A stretch of 64,000 nucleotides of DNA from Jiulongibacter sp024742395. GTDB taxonomy: Bacteria > Bacteroidota > Bacteroidia > Cytophagales > Spirosomataceae. The notes under the pieces were generated by a model. The model was given only the letters and a program-made list of their open reading frames with translations. It made no database searches and was not told the DNA's origin. Below are positions 7,659 through 16,964 of this stretch, in pieces. Positions within the stretch are counted from its first letter, which is position 1. Each line of letters begins with the position of its first letter. The stretch lies in NCBI GenBank assembly GCA_965249455.1, contig OZ252236.1, positions 4,526,001-4,590,000 of the forward strand, in the 5' to 3' direction. The translations under genes were made by a program, and so were the position numbers.

Positions 7659-8474
7659 TTACTTTAGACTTTCCAAAGTCTTATTAATTTCATTTTCAAG
7701 GACCTCATCTACGCCTACTTCAAGCAGACCTTTTAGAATTCCCTTGGCTCTTTCTTTTTCTCCTACTTCAATTAAGCTGTATGCCAGACCAAGCTGAGCA
7801 TTTAAATTTCCCGGATCTATTGCCAATACCTGCTCAAACCTTCCTACAGCCTTGTCATACTGACCAGATTGCATAGAGAGAGCACCCATACTCATAATAG
7901 CCGGAGTATAATTAGGATTCTGATCTAAAACTTGCCTTAACATTAAGATAGCCTGCATGGGAGACGCCGAATTAACATAAGTCATTGCCATGTTTGTTTT
8001 AGCATGAAGCTGATTAGGATTGATTTCAAGTGCCTTCTGATAAGCAGCTCTTGTTTTCTCTGCCAGTTTATCCTGACTCATAGGATTTAAACTCAAAGAA
8101 AATGCCTGATAATATAAATCACCTGTTTTCAACCATTCTACTTCCTTGTTCAACTTTTCCGCATTAAGCTCTGCATAAAAAGCCGAGCTATCATACATGT
8201 TAATCTTCACAAAGAAATCACTCAATGATGAATTTATTTCCGCTTCTGAAGTCTGGCTACTTCTGATATCTTCCAGTTCCTGCTTCTGCTCAGAGGTAAG
8301 TGTCATATGAGCGGCAACCTCCTCCTTCTGTTCTGCAGAAACTGATTGGGTGGACTGACCCTTTGCCTCATCATCTTTAACCACAGTCTTTGGCAATGAA
8401 TAGAAGACTCCGGCTCCTACTATACCAATGACAATAACAATTAATAAATGAATACCAGGTTTCAACCCACCCAT
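7659..8474 (-). CDS. membrane-anchored TPR-repeat protein
   Basis: A 271-residue protein with one N-terminal transmembrane helix (about residues 8-27), a Glu/Lys/Gln-rich linker, and tetratricopeptide repeats over about residues 120-265 (ALEINPNQLHAKTNMAMTYV, VLDQNPNYTPAIMSMGALSM, VLAIDPGNLNAQLGLAYSLI). The repeats should face the periplasm as a protein-docking scaffold; no partner is evident from sequence. It starts 14 bases after the HU gene stop, so the two are probably co-transcribed. That an envelope scaffold follows a nucleoid protein is a matter of conserved gene order rather than an obvious shared function. Confidence 0.85.
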   Translation of the reverse strand: MGGLKPGIHLLIVIVIGIVGAGVFYSLPKTVVKDDEAKGQSTQSVSAEQKEEVAAHMTLTSEQKQELEDIRSSQTSEAEINSSLSDFFVKINMYDSSAFYAELNAEKLNKEVEWLKTGDLYYQAFSLSLNPMSQDKLAEKTRAAYQKALEINPNQLHAKTNMAMTYVNSASPMQAILMLRQVLDQNPNYTPAIMSMGALSMQSGQYDKAVGRFEQVLAIDPGNLNAQLGLAYSLIEVGEKERAKGILKGLLEVGVDEVLENEINKTLESLK

Positions 8475-8488
8475 CTTGATCAGATAAA

Positions 8489-8773
8489 TTACTTAATTTT
8501 AGACTTAATTACTTCTACAAACTCCTTTGAAGGCTTGAAGCTTGGAACGTGGTGTTCAGGTACTACAACAGTAGTTTTCTTAGAAATGTTTCTTGCTTTT
8601 TTAGCGGCTCTTTTCTTGTTGATGAAGCTTCCAAAACCTCTAATGTAAAGTGCTTCCCCCTCTCCTAAAGTATCTTTTACAGTCACAAAAAACGCCTCAA
8701 GCGTTGTTGATACACTTGCCTTATCGATACCTGTTTTGTCTGAAATTACTGCGATTGCCTCTGCTTTAGTCAC
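8489..8773 (-). CDS. HU/IHF-family nucleoid DNA-binding protein
   Basis: A 94-residue histone-like protein that bends and compacts DNA as a dimer. The N-terminal helical dimerisation half (MTKAEAIAVISDKTGIDKASV) and the core GFGSFINKKRAAKKARNISKK are plain. The DNA-wrapping arm with its intercalating proline is represented by VVVPEHHVPSFKPSKEF, where VPSFKPSK is the usual end of the family signature. Bacteroidota encode many HU paralogues; this one heads the TPR gene and has a good promoter 65-96 bases upstream. HU or IHF cannot be told apart from sequence alone. Confidence 0.95.
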   Translation of the reverse strand: MTKAEAIAVISDKTGIDKASVSTTLEAFFVTVKDTLGEGEALYIRGFGSFINKKRAAKKARNISKKTTVVVPEHHVPSFKPSKEFVEVIKSKIK

Positions 8774-8837
8774 GGTTAATCCTATTTTTTTTGGTTATAC
8801 TTAAGTGTTAAAACTTTATTTAGTTTTTAATTGCGGG

Positions 8838-8869
8838 CAAATATAGATTATTTGATTTTCCCTGCCCAA
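8838..8869 (-). promoter_or_regulatory. Bacteroidota-type promoter of the HU gene
   Basis: On the minus strand TTG (8867-8869), 21 bases, then TATATTTG (8838-8845), a full match to the TAnnTTTG -7 element. It is the only such pair in the 187-base gap before mutY. Confidence 0.75.
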
Positions 8870-8960
8870 CTCTAAACTCATTTTTTTCTCATAAATTATT
8901 TATTACGAGTTAGTTACAGATGTAAATCCTCTGAATAAAACAAATTTTTTTGACTTTTTA

Positions 8961-9998
8961 ATGCTTTCAGAAAAAATTATTGACTGGTATTATCAAAACA
9001 AGCGTGATTTACCTTGGAGAAATACCAAAAACCCTTACTTCATCTGGCTTTCTGAGGTAATTCTTCAGCAAACAAGGGTAGAACAAGGAATGTCTTATTA
9101 CTGTACGTTCATAGAAAACTACCCAACCGTTCAAGACCTGGCCAATGCCCCTGAAGAAGAAGTATTAAGAACCTGGCAAGGGTTAGGCTACTATTCAAGG
9201 GCTCGAAATCTTCATTATTCGGCAAAATATATCTGCGATGAGCTGAATGGAGAATTCCCCAAGACATACAAGGAACTTTTAAAACTTAAAGGTGTTGGAA
9301 ACTACACTGCTGCAGCCATCTCGTCTATTTCTTTTAATGAAGCCCAGGCGGTAGTAGATGGAAACGTCTATCGATTTCTTTCCAGGCTATTTGAAATCAA
9401 AACACCAATTAATACCGGAAAAGCCCTTAAAGAATTTGAAGAGATTGCCAATTCGCTGATAGACTCGAAAAGACCTGGCGATTTTAATCAAGCCATGATG
9501 GAGATTGGAGCCCGGATATGTAAACCTGCTAATCCAACTTGCTCGCTTTGCCCGGTAAATACTCAATGCAAGGCACTAAAAAACGAGACTCAAACTGATT
9601 ATCCGGTAAAACTCAAAAAGCAGAAAGTAAAGAATCGTTATTTCAATTATTTGATTCTGAAAAAGGACAATAAAATCTATCTTGAAAAGAGGATTGATAT
9701 GGGGATCTGGAATGGCCTTTTTGAGTTTTATCTCATTGAATCAAATGAACCCATTAATGAAATTGACAATCTATCATCACAGATTCCAAACTGGATAAAC
9801 CTTCAGACCTCCTTAATTGAAGCACCCACCTTTAAACAGCACCTTCTTAGCCACCAAAGAATCCATGCCACCTTTTGGCCAATAAATTTAGCAAAAATTG
9901 ACATGGACAAGATTAATTCGTTTTTTTCGGTTGATGAAATTGAGGATTTGCCAAAGCACAAACTGATCGTCAATTATTTATTGGACAATAATGTTTAG
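8961..9998 (+). CDS. mutY: A/G-specific adenine DNA glycosylase
   Basis: Removes adenine mispaired with 8-oxoguanine in base-excision repair. All family landmarks are present: catalytic Glu32 in SEVILQQTRVEQG, the helix-hairpin-helix LKGVGNYTAAAISS (about 108-122), catalytic Asp133 in VVDGNVYRFL, and four [4Fe-4S] cysteines C187, C194, C197 and C203 with spacing C-x6-C-x2-C-x5-C. The C-terminal NUDIX-like domain (about 225-345) that reads 8-oxoG is complete. ssb follows after 35 bases on the same strand, a common neighbour in this phylum. Confidence 0.97.
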   Translation: MLSEKIIDWYYQNKRDLPWRNTKNPYFIWLSEVILQQTRVEQGMSYYCTFIENYPTVQDLANAPEEEVLRTWQGLGYYSRARNLHYSAKYICDELNGEFPKTYKELLKLKGVGNYTAAAISSISFNEAQAVVDGNVYRFLSRLFEIKTPINTGKALKEFEEIANSLIDSKRPGDFNQAMMEIGARICKPANPTCSLCPVNTQCKALKNETQTDYPVKLKKQKVKNRYFNYLILKKDNKIYLEKRIDMGIWNGLFEFYLIESNEPINEIDNLSSQIPNWINLQTSLIEAPTFKQHLLSHQRIHATFWPINLAKIDMDKINSFFSVDEIEDLPKHKLIVNYLLDNNV

Positions 9999-10033
9999 AA
10001 GTGTAACTTCGAATCATATAAAACCTAAAGACT

Positions 10034-10498
10034 ATGGCTGGATTGAATAAAGTATTACTAATTGGGAATGTAGGCGGTGATCCCGAAATCAGAACACTTC
10101 CAAGTGGGGCTAAAGTGGCGAACTTCTCATTAGCTACTTCTGAAAGTTATACAGATAGGTCTGGTCAGAAACAAACACAAACAGAATGGCACAGAATAGA
10201 AATATGGGAAGGCCTGGCTAATGTGGTAGAACAATATGTAAAAAAAGGTGACCCGCTGTATATAGAAGGTAAAATCAGAAATGAAAAATGGACAGATCAG
10301 AATGGTCAGGAAAGAACTGGAGTGAGAATTAGAGCACTTTCTATGCAAATGCTGGGTAAAGCAGGCTCTGGGAATGACAATTATTCATCTCCTGGGAGCA
10401 ATGAGGACACCAGTTCTAATTACTCTCAGCCTACAAAACCATCTGAGCCTGATCCTCAATTTTCTACTGGCGGCGAAGAAGACGATTTGCCTTTCTAG
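10034..10498 (+). CDS. ssb: single-stranded DNA-binding protein
   Basis: Coats single-stranded DNA in replication, repair and recombination. The OB fold occupies residues 1-110 (MAGLNKVLLIGNVGGDPEIR, TEWHRIEIWEGLANVVEQYVKKG, LYIEGKIRNEKWTDQNGQER). A flexible Ser/Pro/Asn-rich linker follows and the acidic tip EEDDLPF is the standard docking site for SSB partners. At 154 residues it has normal length. It lies just after mutY, and its last four bases overlap the stop of the convergent OmpA/PD40 gene, leaving no room for a separate terminator. Confidence 0.97.
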   Translation: MAGLNKVLLIGNVGGDPEIRTLPSGAKVANFSLATSESYTDRSGQKQTQTEWHRIEIWEGLANVVEQYVKKGDPLYIEGKIRNEKWTDQNGQERTGVRIRALSMQMLGKAGSGNDNYSSPGSNEDTSSNYSQPTKPSEPDPQFSTGGEEDDLPF

Positions 10499-12975
10499 AT
10501 TCTCTCTATCTGGAGTATTTTAAACTCGGTGCGTCGGTTTCTGCGGTGTTCTGCTTCTGTGCATTGAATTCCGTCCCCGCAATTATTAACGGGCGACTTC
10601 TCTCCCATGCCAACGGCTTTTATGCGATTGCCTGCAATACCTCTCTTAACAAGGTAGGCCTTTACCTCATTGGCTCTTTGCTGAGACAACTTTAAATTAT
10701 CTAAGGCATTGCCTCTACTATCGGTATGTGAGGTGATCTCAATAACCATCTGAGGATACTTTTGCAAAGCCTCGGCAAAATGATCCATATCTGCCTTTGC
10801 TGAGGCCGAAATATTGTATTCGTCTGACTCGTAGTAAATGTTATCCATTTTTATGACATCCCCTACCCTAAAAATGGTAGGATCAAAAAATGATTCACTT
10901 TTTGAATTATCCTTTTTTACTACGTCAATAACCTTAGCAATAATATTTTTCTTAGGTTCCTTTCCTACAAATTCATAGTTGGTAGAATAACCTGTCTTTA
11001 TTGCGATGAACTCATAATCGCAATCAATATCTCTTTTGAAAGAATACCCCCCATTACTATTTGTTTTTTGTTCAGAAACTTCACCTGAACATTTATTAAC
11101 AAAACGCACAAGCACATCAACTAAAGGATTTCCATCCTGCCCGCTTATTACACCTTTATACAAATTTGGGGAGTGCTGATCTTTTGTTCTGAACATGACC
11201 AATGGCACCTGTGGCTCCATTACCGCTGGTTTAACAATCTGCTCCTTTACTTCAACCTTCTTCAGTTTAATAACTAAGTCACTTGCTTTAAATGCGGGCA
11301 GTTCCTTTACAGAAATGTACTGTTTCAGAAATTCGTAATGCTTATCCTCAAACTCAAAATAGAATTCACCTTCCGCATCAAGACATACCGATGTTTCCCC
11401 TTTAGAATTAAGAAAACCAGATTTTACATTCTCGGGTGTATTTATTTCATAATAGGTAAAGGCCACACCCGGAATCGGTTTGCCGGAGTCAAAATCTACA
11501 GCGGCAAGCAAAAGTTCTTTACAGCCGAATTTATCCCCAACTCTAATGAACTTGTAAATATCGTCATCTGCGTCACCGTTTTTCCTGTTACTGCTGAAGT
11601 ACCCCTCTTGGAGATCTGGCATTGTATACATACCAAAATCATCCCATTTAGAATTCAGCGGTGTACCAAGATTTTGAACACTACCCATTGGAACACCATC
11701 CGCAGATAAATAAATAGCAAATAAGTCCAAGCCTCCTAATCCAGGATGACCATCAGAAGCAAAAAACAAATTATTGGCCTCATCAATAAAAGGAAACATT
11801 TCATTGCCGGAAGTATTAATCCTATTCCCTGCGTTTTGAGGTTTATGCCATTTCCCATTTTCAAATTTGGAATAATACAGGTCAGTGCCACCAAAGCCCC
11901 CTTTCATGTCAGAAACGAAATAAAGAATTTTTTCAGATGGCATAAAAGCCGGATGGCCGGTTGAGTATTCTGCCGAATTAAATGGAAACGATCTTAGGTC
12001 GCTCCATTTACCATCCACATTATCAGCTATGTAAAGGTGCAACCTATTGATGCCATCAGTACTTTCATAATTGTAGTTCCCTATTCCATTTCTTGTAAAA
12101 ATCACACTTTGATCATTATTAAAGAAATCGCAAGGGCCATCATGGTAGGCCGAGTTAGTCTTCTTATCCAATTTACTTGTTGGCAACTCAGCCCTGCTGT
12201 AAGAAGAACTATTGGTATTGTAAGTTAACTTATTACCGTCGTTCGCCGTATTCGGAGAATAGAAAGCCTGCCCCAGGGCATTTTTTCTCTTTTCTTTGCT
12301 CTGTGCACCACCTACCTTGGCTGATTGATTAGTAACTATAGAATTCCTATCCTCCAGAAAATAAAGATCTAAAAAAGGGGAATCGTCCCATGCGAATATT
12401 CTTCGGATACCTGCATACGAAGGCCGCCCACTCACAAAAACCAAGCCATCACCATAAAAAGTTGGACTAAACTCAGACCCACAAGAATTTATAGGCAAAT
12501 ATTCAATTAGATAACTACCAGCATTCCGGTTCAAAGGCTCGGGATTCGATTGTATGTATGCAAAGTCAGATGCTGTCTGATTGCCCCCTATTAGCTCTGA
12601 ATACTTATTCCATATCTCAGAAGACTCCGAATGTTTTCCATTCGAAGATAGAACCTGTGCCAGTTTAAGATATAAATCTGCCTCCGAATTATTTTGCGAA
12701 GCTGACTCGAGATACTCTTTCAGATACCTTTCTGCAAAAGGGTAGTTTTTAGTGTAAAAAAAGGAAAGAGCCAGTTTTTTAACAACCTCATTTCTTAATG
12801 AAGACTCAGTTATATTTCCCTTTCGCAGCAAATACTCAGACTTAGCTATAACCTCCTTATAAGCAAGGGATTCAAAGTCTTTGTTAATATTCTCTATTGA
12901 TTTATTCACACCTTGAGATACCGCAATATTTGCGACAAGCAATAGTGTTACTAAAACATAGATTAGCCGGTTCAA
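10495..12975 (-). CDS. TPR / PD40 beta-propeller / CarboxypepD_reg / OmpA protein (PorE-like architecture)
   Basis: An 826-residue envelope protein with four parts: a signal peptide cleaved after about residue 20, TPR helices (about 25-120), a PD40 beta-propeller with repeated blades such as ILYFVSDMKGGFGGTDLY and NLFFASDGHPGLGGLDLF (about 150-480), a carboxypeptidase regulatory-like fold (about 610-670) and a C-terminal OmpA peptidoglycan-binding domain (about 705-826; TSHTDSRGNALDNLKLSQQRA). This order matches PorE, a type IX secretion component of Porphyromonas gingivalis, although the N-terminus here lacks an obvious lipobox. Many Bacteroidota paralogues share this layout, so involvement in secretion is only a possibility. 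No other T9SS gene lies in the window. Confidence 0.88.
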   Translation of the reverse strand: MNRLIYVLVTLLLVANIAVSQGVNKSIENINKDFESLAYKEVIAKSEYLLRKGNITESSLRNEVVKKLALSFFYTKNYPFAERYLKEYLESASQNNSEADLYLKLAQVLSSNGKHSESSEIWNKYSELIGGNQTASDFAYIQSNPEPLNRNAGSYLIEYLPINSCGSEFSPTFYGDGLVFVSGRPSYAGIRRIFAWDDSPFLDLYFLEDRNSIVTNQSAKVGGAQSKEKRKNALGQAFYSPNTANDGNKLTYNTNSSSYSRAELPTSKLDKKTNSAYHDGPCDFFNNDQSVIFTRNGIGNYNYESTDGINRLHLYIADNVDGKWSDLRSFPFNSAEYSTGHPAFMPSEKILYFVSDMKGGFGGTDLYYSKFENGKWHKPQNAGNRINTSGNEMFPFIDEANNLFFASDGHPGLGGLDLFAIYLSADGVPMGSVQNLGTPLNSKWDDFGMYTMPDLQEGYFSSNRKNGDADDDIYKFIRVGDKFGCKELLLAAVDFDSGKPIPGVAFTYYEINTPENVKSGFLNSKGETSVCLDAEGEFYFEFEDKHYEFLKQYISVKELPAFKASDLVIKLKKVEVKEQIVKPAVMEPQVPLVMFRTKDQHSPNLYKGVISGQDGNPLVDVLVRFVNKCSGEVSEQKTNSNGGYSFKRDIDCDYEFIAIKTGYSTNYEFVGKEPKKNIIAKVIDVVKKDNSKSESFFDPTIFRVGDVIKMDNIYYESDEYNISASAKADMDHFAEALQKYPQMVIEITSHTDSRGNALDNLKLSQQRANEVKAYLVKRGIAGNRIKAVGMGEKSPVNNCGDGIQCTEAEHRRNRRTEFKILQIERI

Positions 12976-13012
12976 GTTTGATTTCCTTTTGAGATATTAA
13001 CCATAAATAAAG

Positions 13013-13067
13013 CAAAAATCGTGCCCCAAGGCACCATTTTTTAATATAAATAATGACTTGGGACACG
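13013..13067 (-). terminator. terminator hairpin overlapped by a longer alternative stem
   Basis: On the minus strand GTGCC-TTGG-GGCAC (13034 to 13021) is followed by GATTTTTG, a short intrinsic terminator after the metalloprotease gene. The same right arm can instead pair with CGTGTCCCAAG (13067 to 13057) as CTTGGGGCACG, 10 of 11 bases. The two pairings exclude each other. Confidence 0.5.
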
Positions 13068-13090
13068 ATATGCCTTATGATGGCTTTAAA

Positions 13091-15676
13091 TTACTTATTC
13101 GGCTCTAATGCCGTCTTCACTCTTTCTAAAAGATCTTGGTAATGATATTTCGACATTTTGTCTGAAACACTGCCAGCCGAAACAAGCCTCTTCTTCAATT
13201 CCTCTAAATGTCCGCGGGCTATAGAAGGTAAATCTGTTTCTGTAAGGTTAACTGTTCTTGAAGAATAACCATAGGTAATGCCTACAGGTATAGATCTCAA
13301 TGAGGCTGATTTTGGTTCTAATAATTCGATCAATTTATTGACATATACCTTCTGTAGATTCCTACGATATTGATCCACCTTTGCTCTCGACTTCAATTCA
13401 CTCAAAATACCTGACTCCATGTCTGTAAGTAATTCATCTAAAGTATAAGAATCAGCACCTAGTGCAGTAAACTCAAGCATACGAGCCAATCTCTCGCCAT
13501 TAAGCAGTTGATCTATTGTTTGGCTTTGAATTGTTTTAAGTGCTTCAAGTCCAGTTTCTGCCTTTGTTTTATTGTATATATCGATATCAAAAAGCCATTT
13601 AGGTGTTGTAAAAAGCTGTTGATTTAGAAATGCCATAGCATCCTTCTGTAGTTCTTTTGGTACCGGCTCAAATTGCGGACCCTCCATGTCATAGGTTTTC
13701 GGCGTATCGTACACCCCTCCTATATTCTTAACCACATGACCCATATAACGTCTGTATTGACCCGTTACATTGCTATATAATTCTTCCAACTCTTTGTAAG
13801 ACTCTCCTTCCTTCATACTCCACTCTTTCAGATTGGGCACAATTCTTTTCAAGTTCTTAATACCATACTCTGATGCCTTCATTGAATTATCACCAAGATC
13901 TTCTGTTTGGTATCTTGGATCATACGGACTAATTTCTGTTCCAAATCTTAATGCCGGATTCTTATAAGCTTCTTTGGTCCATTCGTTAAGAATTAGCTTA
14001 TCTGCTTCTTCGCTTCCAGTATCAGGAATATAACTATATCCCCATTTTATCGCCCATTTATCATAGGCACCTATACCAGGGAATAAGTTATTAATAGAGA
14101 TGCTATCTTCCGGTTGAGCCACATAATTAAATCGGGCGTAATCCATTATTGAAGAAGTATGACCGTTTTTAGAGAGCCATTCATTGTCACGTAGCTTCTC
14201 TACCGGAGTGGCACTAGATGCCCCCATATTGTGCCTCAAACCCAAGGTATGTCCTACCTCATGCGAAGAAACAAATCTGATTAGCTCACCCATTAATTTA
14301 TCATCAAACTCCATTTCTCTGGCTCTGGCATCCACAGCAGCTGTTTGAACCAAATACCAGTTTCTTAGTAACCTCATCACGTTATGATACCAACCTATAT
14401 GACTCTCTAAAATCTCTCCACTTCGAGGGTCATGCACATTGGGTCCGTAAGCATTTGAAATCGGTGAGGCAAAATAGCGAACCACTGAAAAGCGGGCATC
14501 TTCAAGGCTCATGGTGGTGTCATCCTCCGGCCAATATTCCCCTCGGATTGCGTTTTTCCAACCGGCTACCTCAAAGGCTATTTTCCAGTCGTCAATACCT
14601 TGCTTAATAAAAGGTTTCCATTTATCTGGTGTAGCCGGATCAATGTAATAGACTATTGGCTTGGCAGGTTCTATTAATTCGCCATTTTTCTGACGATCTG
14701 CATCATCTTGATTCTTAGGTTCTAAACGCCACCTCACAGCAAAAACATCTTCGTCTGCTCTTTGAGATTCTTCTTTAAATACGCTGTACTGGTTAGCAAA
14801 ATAACCTACTCTCGCATCAAAAATCCTTTTTCTCATTGGTACCTTTGGAAGCAGAATCATGGAAGTATTAAACTCCATAGTTACCACACCAGCATCTCTT
14901 GAAGCAGGTAAATACGACCCCACCGAAGGCGTAGGCCTAAGTTCAATTCTTGGCGTAGAAACACTAAATGTTTTAACTGTTTTAATTTCAGTATTTATAG
15001 GATAGGTCTTTATTGAGGATATAAATGATCTATCACTTTTTAAGGAGGTAATATTTAATCTTTGTTTGGCTGTTGGATCTAGGGAGAATATCTGTTCATC
15101 TCCTTCAAAAATTGATGTTACATCAATTACGTACGTATTTCTCTTATTAACCGAATCTTTTTTGATTGCCTTGATTTCAAAAGCTCCTACTATCGGATCT
15201 GCACTTGAATTTTTTACAGCGGTAGCTATTGGTTTGGTGCTATCCGGGCTCATAACTACATAGGAGATAGACTTTAGAAATATATTATCCTTTGGGCCTT
15301 TTTCCCATTTAACTACCTGCCTGTTAACTAGTTCACCACCATAAATACTTCCACCTGCGGCCGTTTGAGAGTATCTTGAGACAGACATAATTTCACGACC
15401 CAATAAAGTGTCCGAAATTTCGAAATACCACTTATCTTTCATGAAGTGAATACCATAGAGACCCGTTTGACTTACAGCTGTGCTATCAATAAACTCATCA
15501 AACTCCTTTGGTCCCTTTTTCTCTTCCTTCTTCTCCTTTTTTTCGGTTTTTGTTGAATCTGAAACTGCAACTACTTCAGCCTCTTTTCTTTTTTTCTTCT
15601 TTTTAGTTTGAGCTTCTGCACCTGAAAAGGATAAAAAGCAAATAATTAAGACCAACAGGCCTGAGAACTTTGCCAT
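13091..15676 (-). CDS. large secreted zinc metalloprotease (DUF5117/DUF5118/DUF4953 type)
   Basis: An 861-residue exported protease of a family common in Bacteroidota. After the signal peptide (LLVLIICFLSFSGAEAQ) comes an unusually lysine- and glutamate-rich stretch (about 25-60), then the DUF5118-like and DUF5117-like regions. The catalytic zinc site HEVGHTLGLRHN is near residue 470, with a downstream Met-turn candidate in SSIMDYARFNYV. The extended HExxHxxGxxH pattern is of the metzincin type. Physiological substrates are unknown. A terminator-like structure follows the gene. Confidence 0.9.
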   Translation of the reverse strand: MAKFSGLLVLIICFLSFSGAEAQTKKKKKRKEAEVVAVSDSTKTEKKEKKEEKKGPKEFDEFIDSTAVSQTGLYGIHFMKDKWYFEISDTLLGREIMSVSRYSQTAAGGSIYGGELVNRQVVKWEKGPKDNIFLKSISYVVMSPDSTKPIATAVKNSSADPIVGAFEIKAIKKDSVNKRNTYVIDVTSIFEGDEQIFSLDPTAKQRLNITSLKSDRSFISSIKTYPINTEIKTVKTFSVSTPRIELRPTPSVGSYLPASRDAGVVTMEFNTSMILLPKVPMRKRIFDARVGYFANQYSVFKEESQRADEDVFAVRWRLEPKNQDDADRQKNGELIEPAKPIVYYIDPATPDKWKPFIKQGIDDWKIAFEVAGWKNAIRGEYWPEDDTTMSLEDARFSVVRYFASPISNAYGPNVHDPRSGEILESHIGWYHNVMRLLRNWYLVQTAAVDARAREMEFDDKLMGELIRFVSSHEVGHTLGLRHNMGASSATPVEKLRDNEWLSKNGHTSSIMDYARFNYVAQPEDSISINNLFPGIGAYDKWAIKWGYSYIPDTGSEEADKLILNEWTKEAYKNPALRFGTEISPYDPRYQTEDLGDNSMKASEYGIKNLKRIVPNLKEWSMKEGESYKELEELYSNVTGQYRRYMGHVVKNIGGVYDTPKTYDMEGPQFEPVPKELQKDAMAFLNQQLFTTPKWLFDIDIYNKTKAETGLEALKTIQSQTIDQLLNGERLARMLEFTALGADSYTLDELLTDMESGILSELKSRAKVDQYRRNLQKVYVNKLIELLEPKSASLRSIPVGITYGYSSRTVNLTETDLPSIARGHLEELKKRLVSAGSVSDKMSKYHYQDLLERVKTALEPNK

Positions 15677-15839
15677 AATTCTATTCGATTATTCTTGTTA
15701 ATAGTTTGTTAGAAAATAGTTGACCAAAATTACTGGAAAAAGTTGCACATAGCTTCTCTCATTCAAAAAAATGGGCTAGAAATGAATGATTTGCAACACA
15801 AAGTCAAAATCTGTTTCGTTTAAATCAAAAGATATTTTT

Positions 15840-16226
15840 ATGAGAACACTATTCACTACTGCATTTCTGTGCTTATCCGCGGGTCTCGGTTACTCTCAAA
15901 TTGTTATTATTGATAAAGTAGAAGTTCTCAACCAGAACTTTGAAGAAGCTATTTTCTACTACCAGAATAACTGGGAAGAGGCCCGAAAAATAGCTCTTAG
16001 AAAAGGGTATATCAGTGACTATTCTTTATTAATAAACACAGATAGCAGCAGTAAAGAACAAATTTATCTTATCACTAAACTTGAAAACGAAATTGCTTAT
16101 CAGGAAATGGAAAGTAATTTTGAGAAGGTCTTTAAATCTATGAACAGAGATAAACCGAAGTTGCTTAATGAGAAAACTCCTGCAGCCTTCCGAAAGGTTA
16201 CAAATGTGGTTTTAAAGGGTCTTTAA
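15840..16226 (+). CDS. small secreted protein of unknown function
   Basis: A 128-residue protein with a cleavable signal peptide (FTTAFLCLSAGLGYSQ) followed by a mixed alpha/beta mature part. The stretch NQNFEEAIFYYQNNWEEARK and the following GYISDYSLLIN, with several aromatic residues, may be a conserved core, but I do not recognise a named domain. The start at 15840 is preferred over the in-frame ATG at 15786 because the signal peptide begins there. It is monocistronic or the first of two genes with the next orphan, 90 bases downstream. Confidence 0.7.
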   Translation: MRTLFTTAFLCLSAGLGYSQIVIIDKVEVLNQNFEEAIFYYQNNWEEARKIALRKGYISDYSLLINTDSSSKEQIYLITKLENEIAYQEMESNFEKVFKSMNRDKPKLLNEKTPAAFRKVTNVVLKGL

Positions 16227-16316
16227 TTACCGCAAGAGTAAATAAAATTGGCAAATTCTCAATTTTTCAACATCTTGCTTTTCGAACCCTTTCACTAACC
16301 TATCAAGTTTAACGAA

Positions 16317-16964
16317 ATGTCTATCTCTGGTGCCATCAAACCCCGCCAAAAACTAAGGATAAATTTAAGTAAGATTGCCTCAGTTTGCACAAAAGACTAT
16401 TTGTCTAAAAACGGTTTGATTGATGAAGATGACCTGAGCAAAGTAATGCCAGTTTGTTATTTAGAAGGAGTTACAGATGACTTTCACAGGCATGTAAAAA
16501 CTTATACTACTAAGCATCCGGTAGATAAAGTGTGGAAAGCTTATTTAAATATTCCCCCTGTAGCTTCCTGGGCCGGCAAAAGAATAAAGTTTTCATTTTC
16601 ATACAATAAGGAGACGAAAAGGTTTCACTATCTCAATGATGAATATGCAGGACTGAAAGTAAACCAGCTCATATTTATAGAAATAAAGCTTCTGTTTGGC
16701 TTGATTAAACTGGCGGTTACACATCATGTTAATCAAATATTGCCAGATAATAAGAAAATTAAACTCTGCTATGTTCAAGGTGGAAAGTCCGCGGGTTCTC
16801 AGATTATAAGTTTTGAGAAAATTACAGATTCAGAAACACGTATAGTCCATGAAACCTTCTACAAGAGTGACTCAGAGTTCCGCGATAAAAAGCTTTACCC
16901 AATGCTGCATGAGAAAATCATCAATCAGTTTCACCAGAATGTCTTTAAGTATTTAGAGGCTTAA
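16317..16964 (+). CDS. cytosolic protein of unknown function
   Basis: A 215-residue protein without signal peptide or clear membrane helix. The middle (TYTTKHPVDKVWKAYLNIPP, RIKFSFSYNKETKRFHYL, then RIVHETFYKSDSEFRDKKLYPMLHEKII) resembles the strand-then-long-helix order of START/SRPBCC folds, including a final amphipathic helix, but this is a shape impression only. The last four bases overlap the stop of the convergent dnaG. A weak relation to lipid- or ligand-binding proteins is possible; no function can be assigned. Confidence 0.6.
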   Translation: MSISGAIKPRQKLRINLSKIASVCTKDYLSKNGLIDEDDLSKVMPVCYLEGVTDDFHRHVKTYTTKHPVDKVWKAYLNIPPVASWAGKRIKFSFSYNKETKRFHYLNDEYAGLKVNQLIFIEIKLLFGLIKLAVTHHVNQILPDNKKIKLCYVQGGKSAGSQIISFEKITDSETRIVHETFYKSDSEFRDKKLYPMLHEKIINQFHQNVFKYLEA

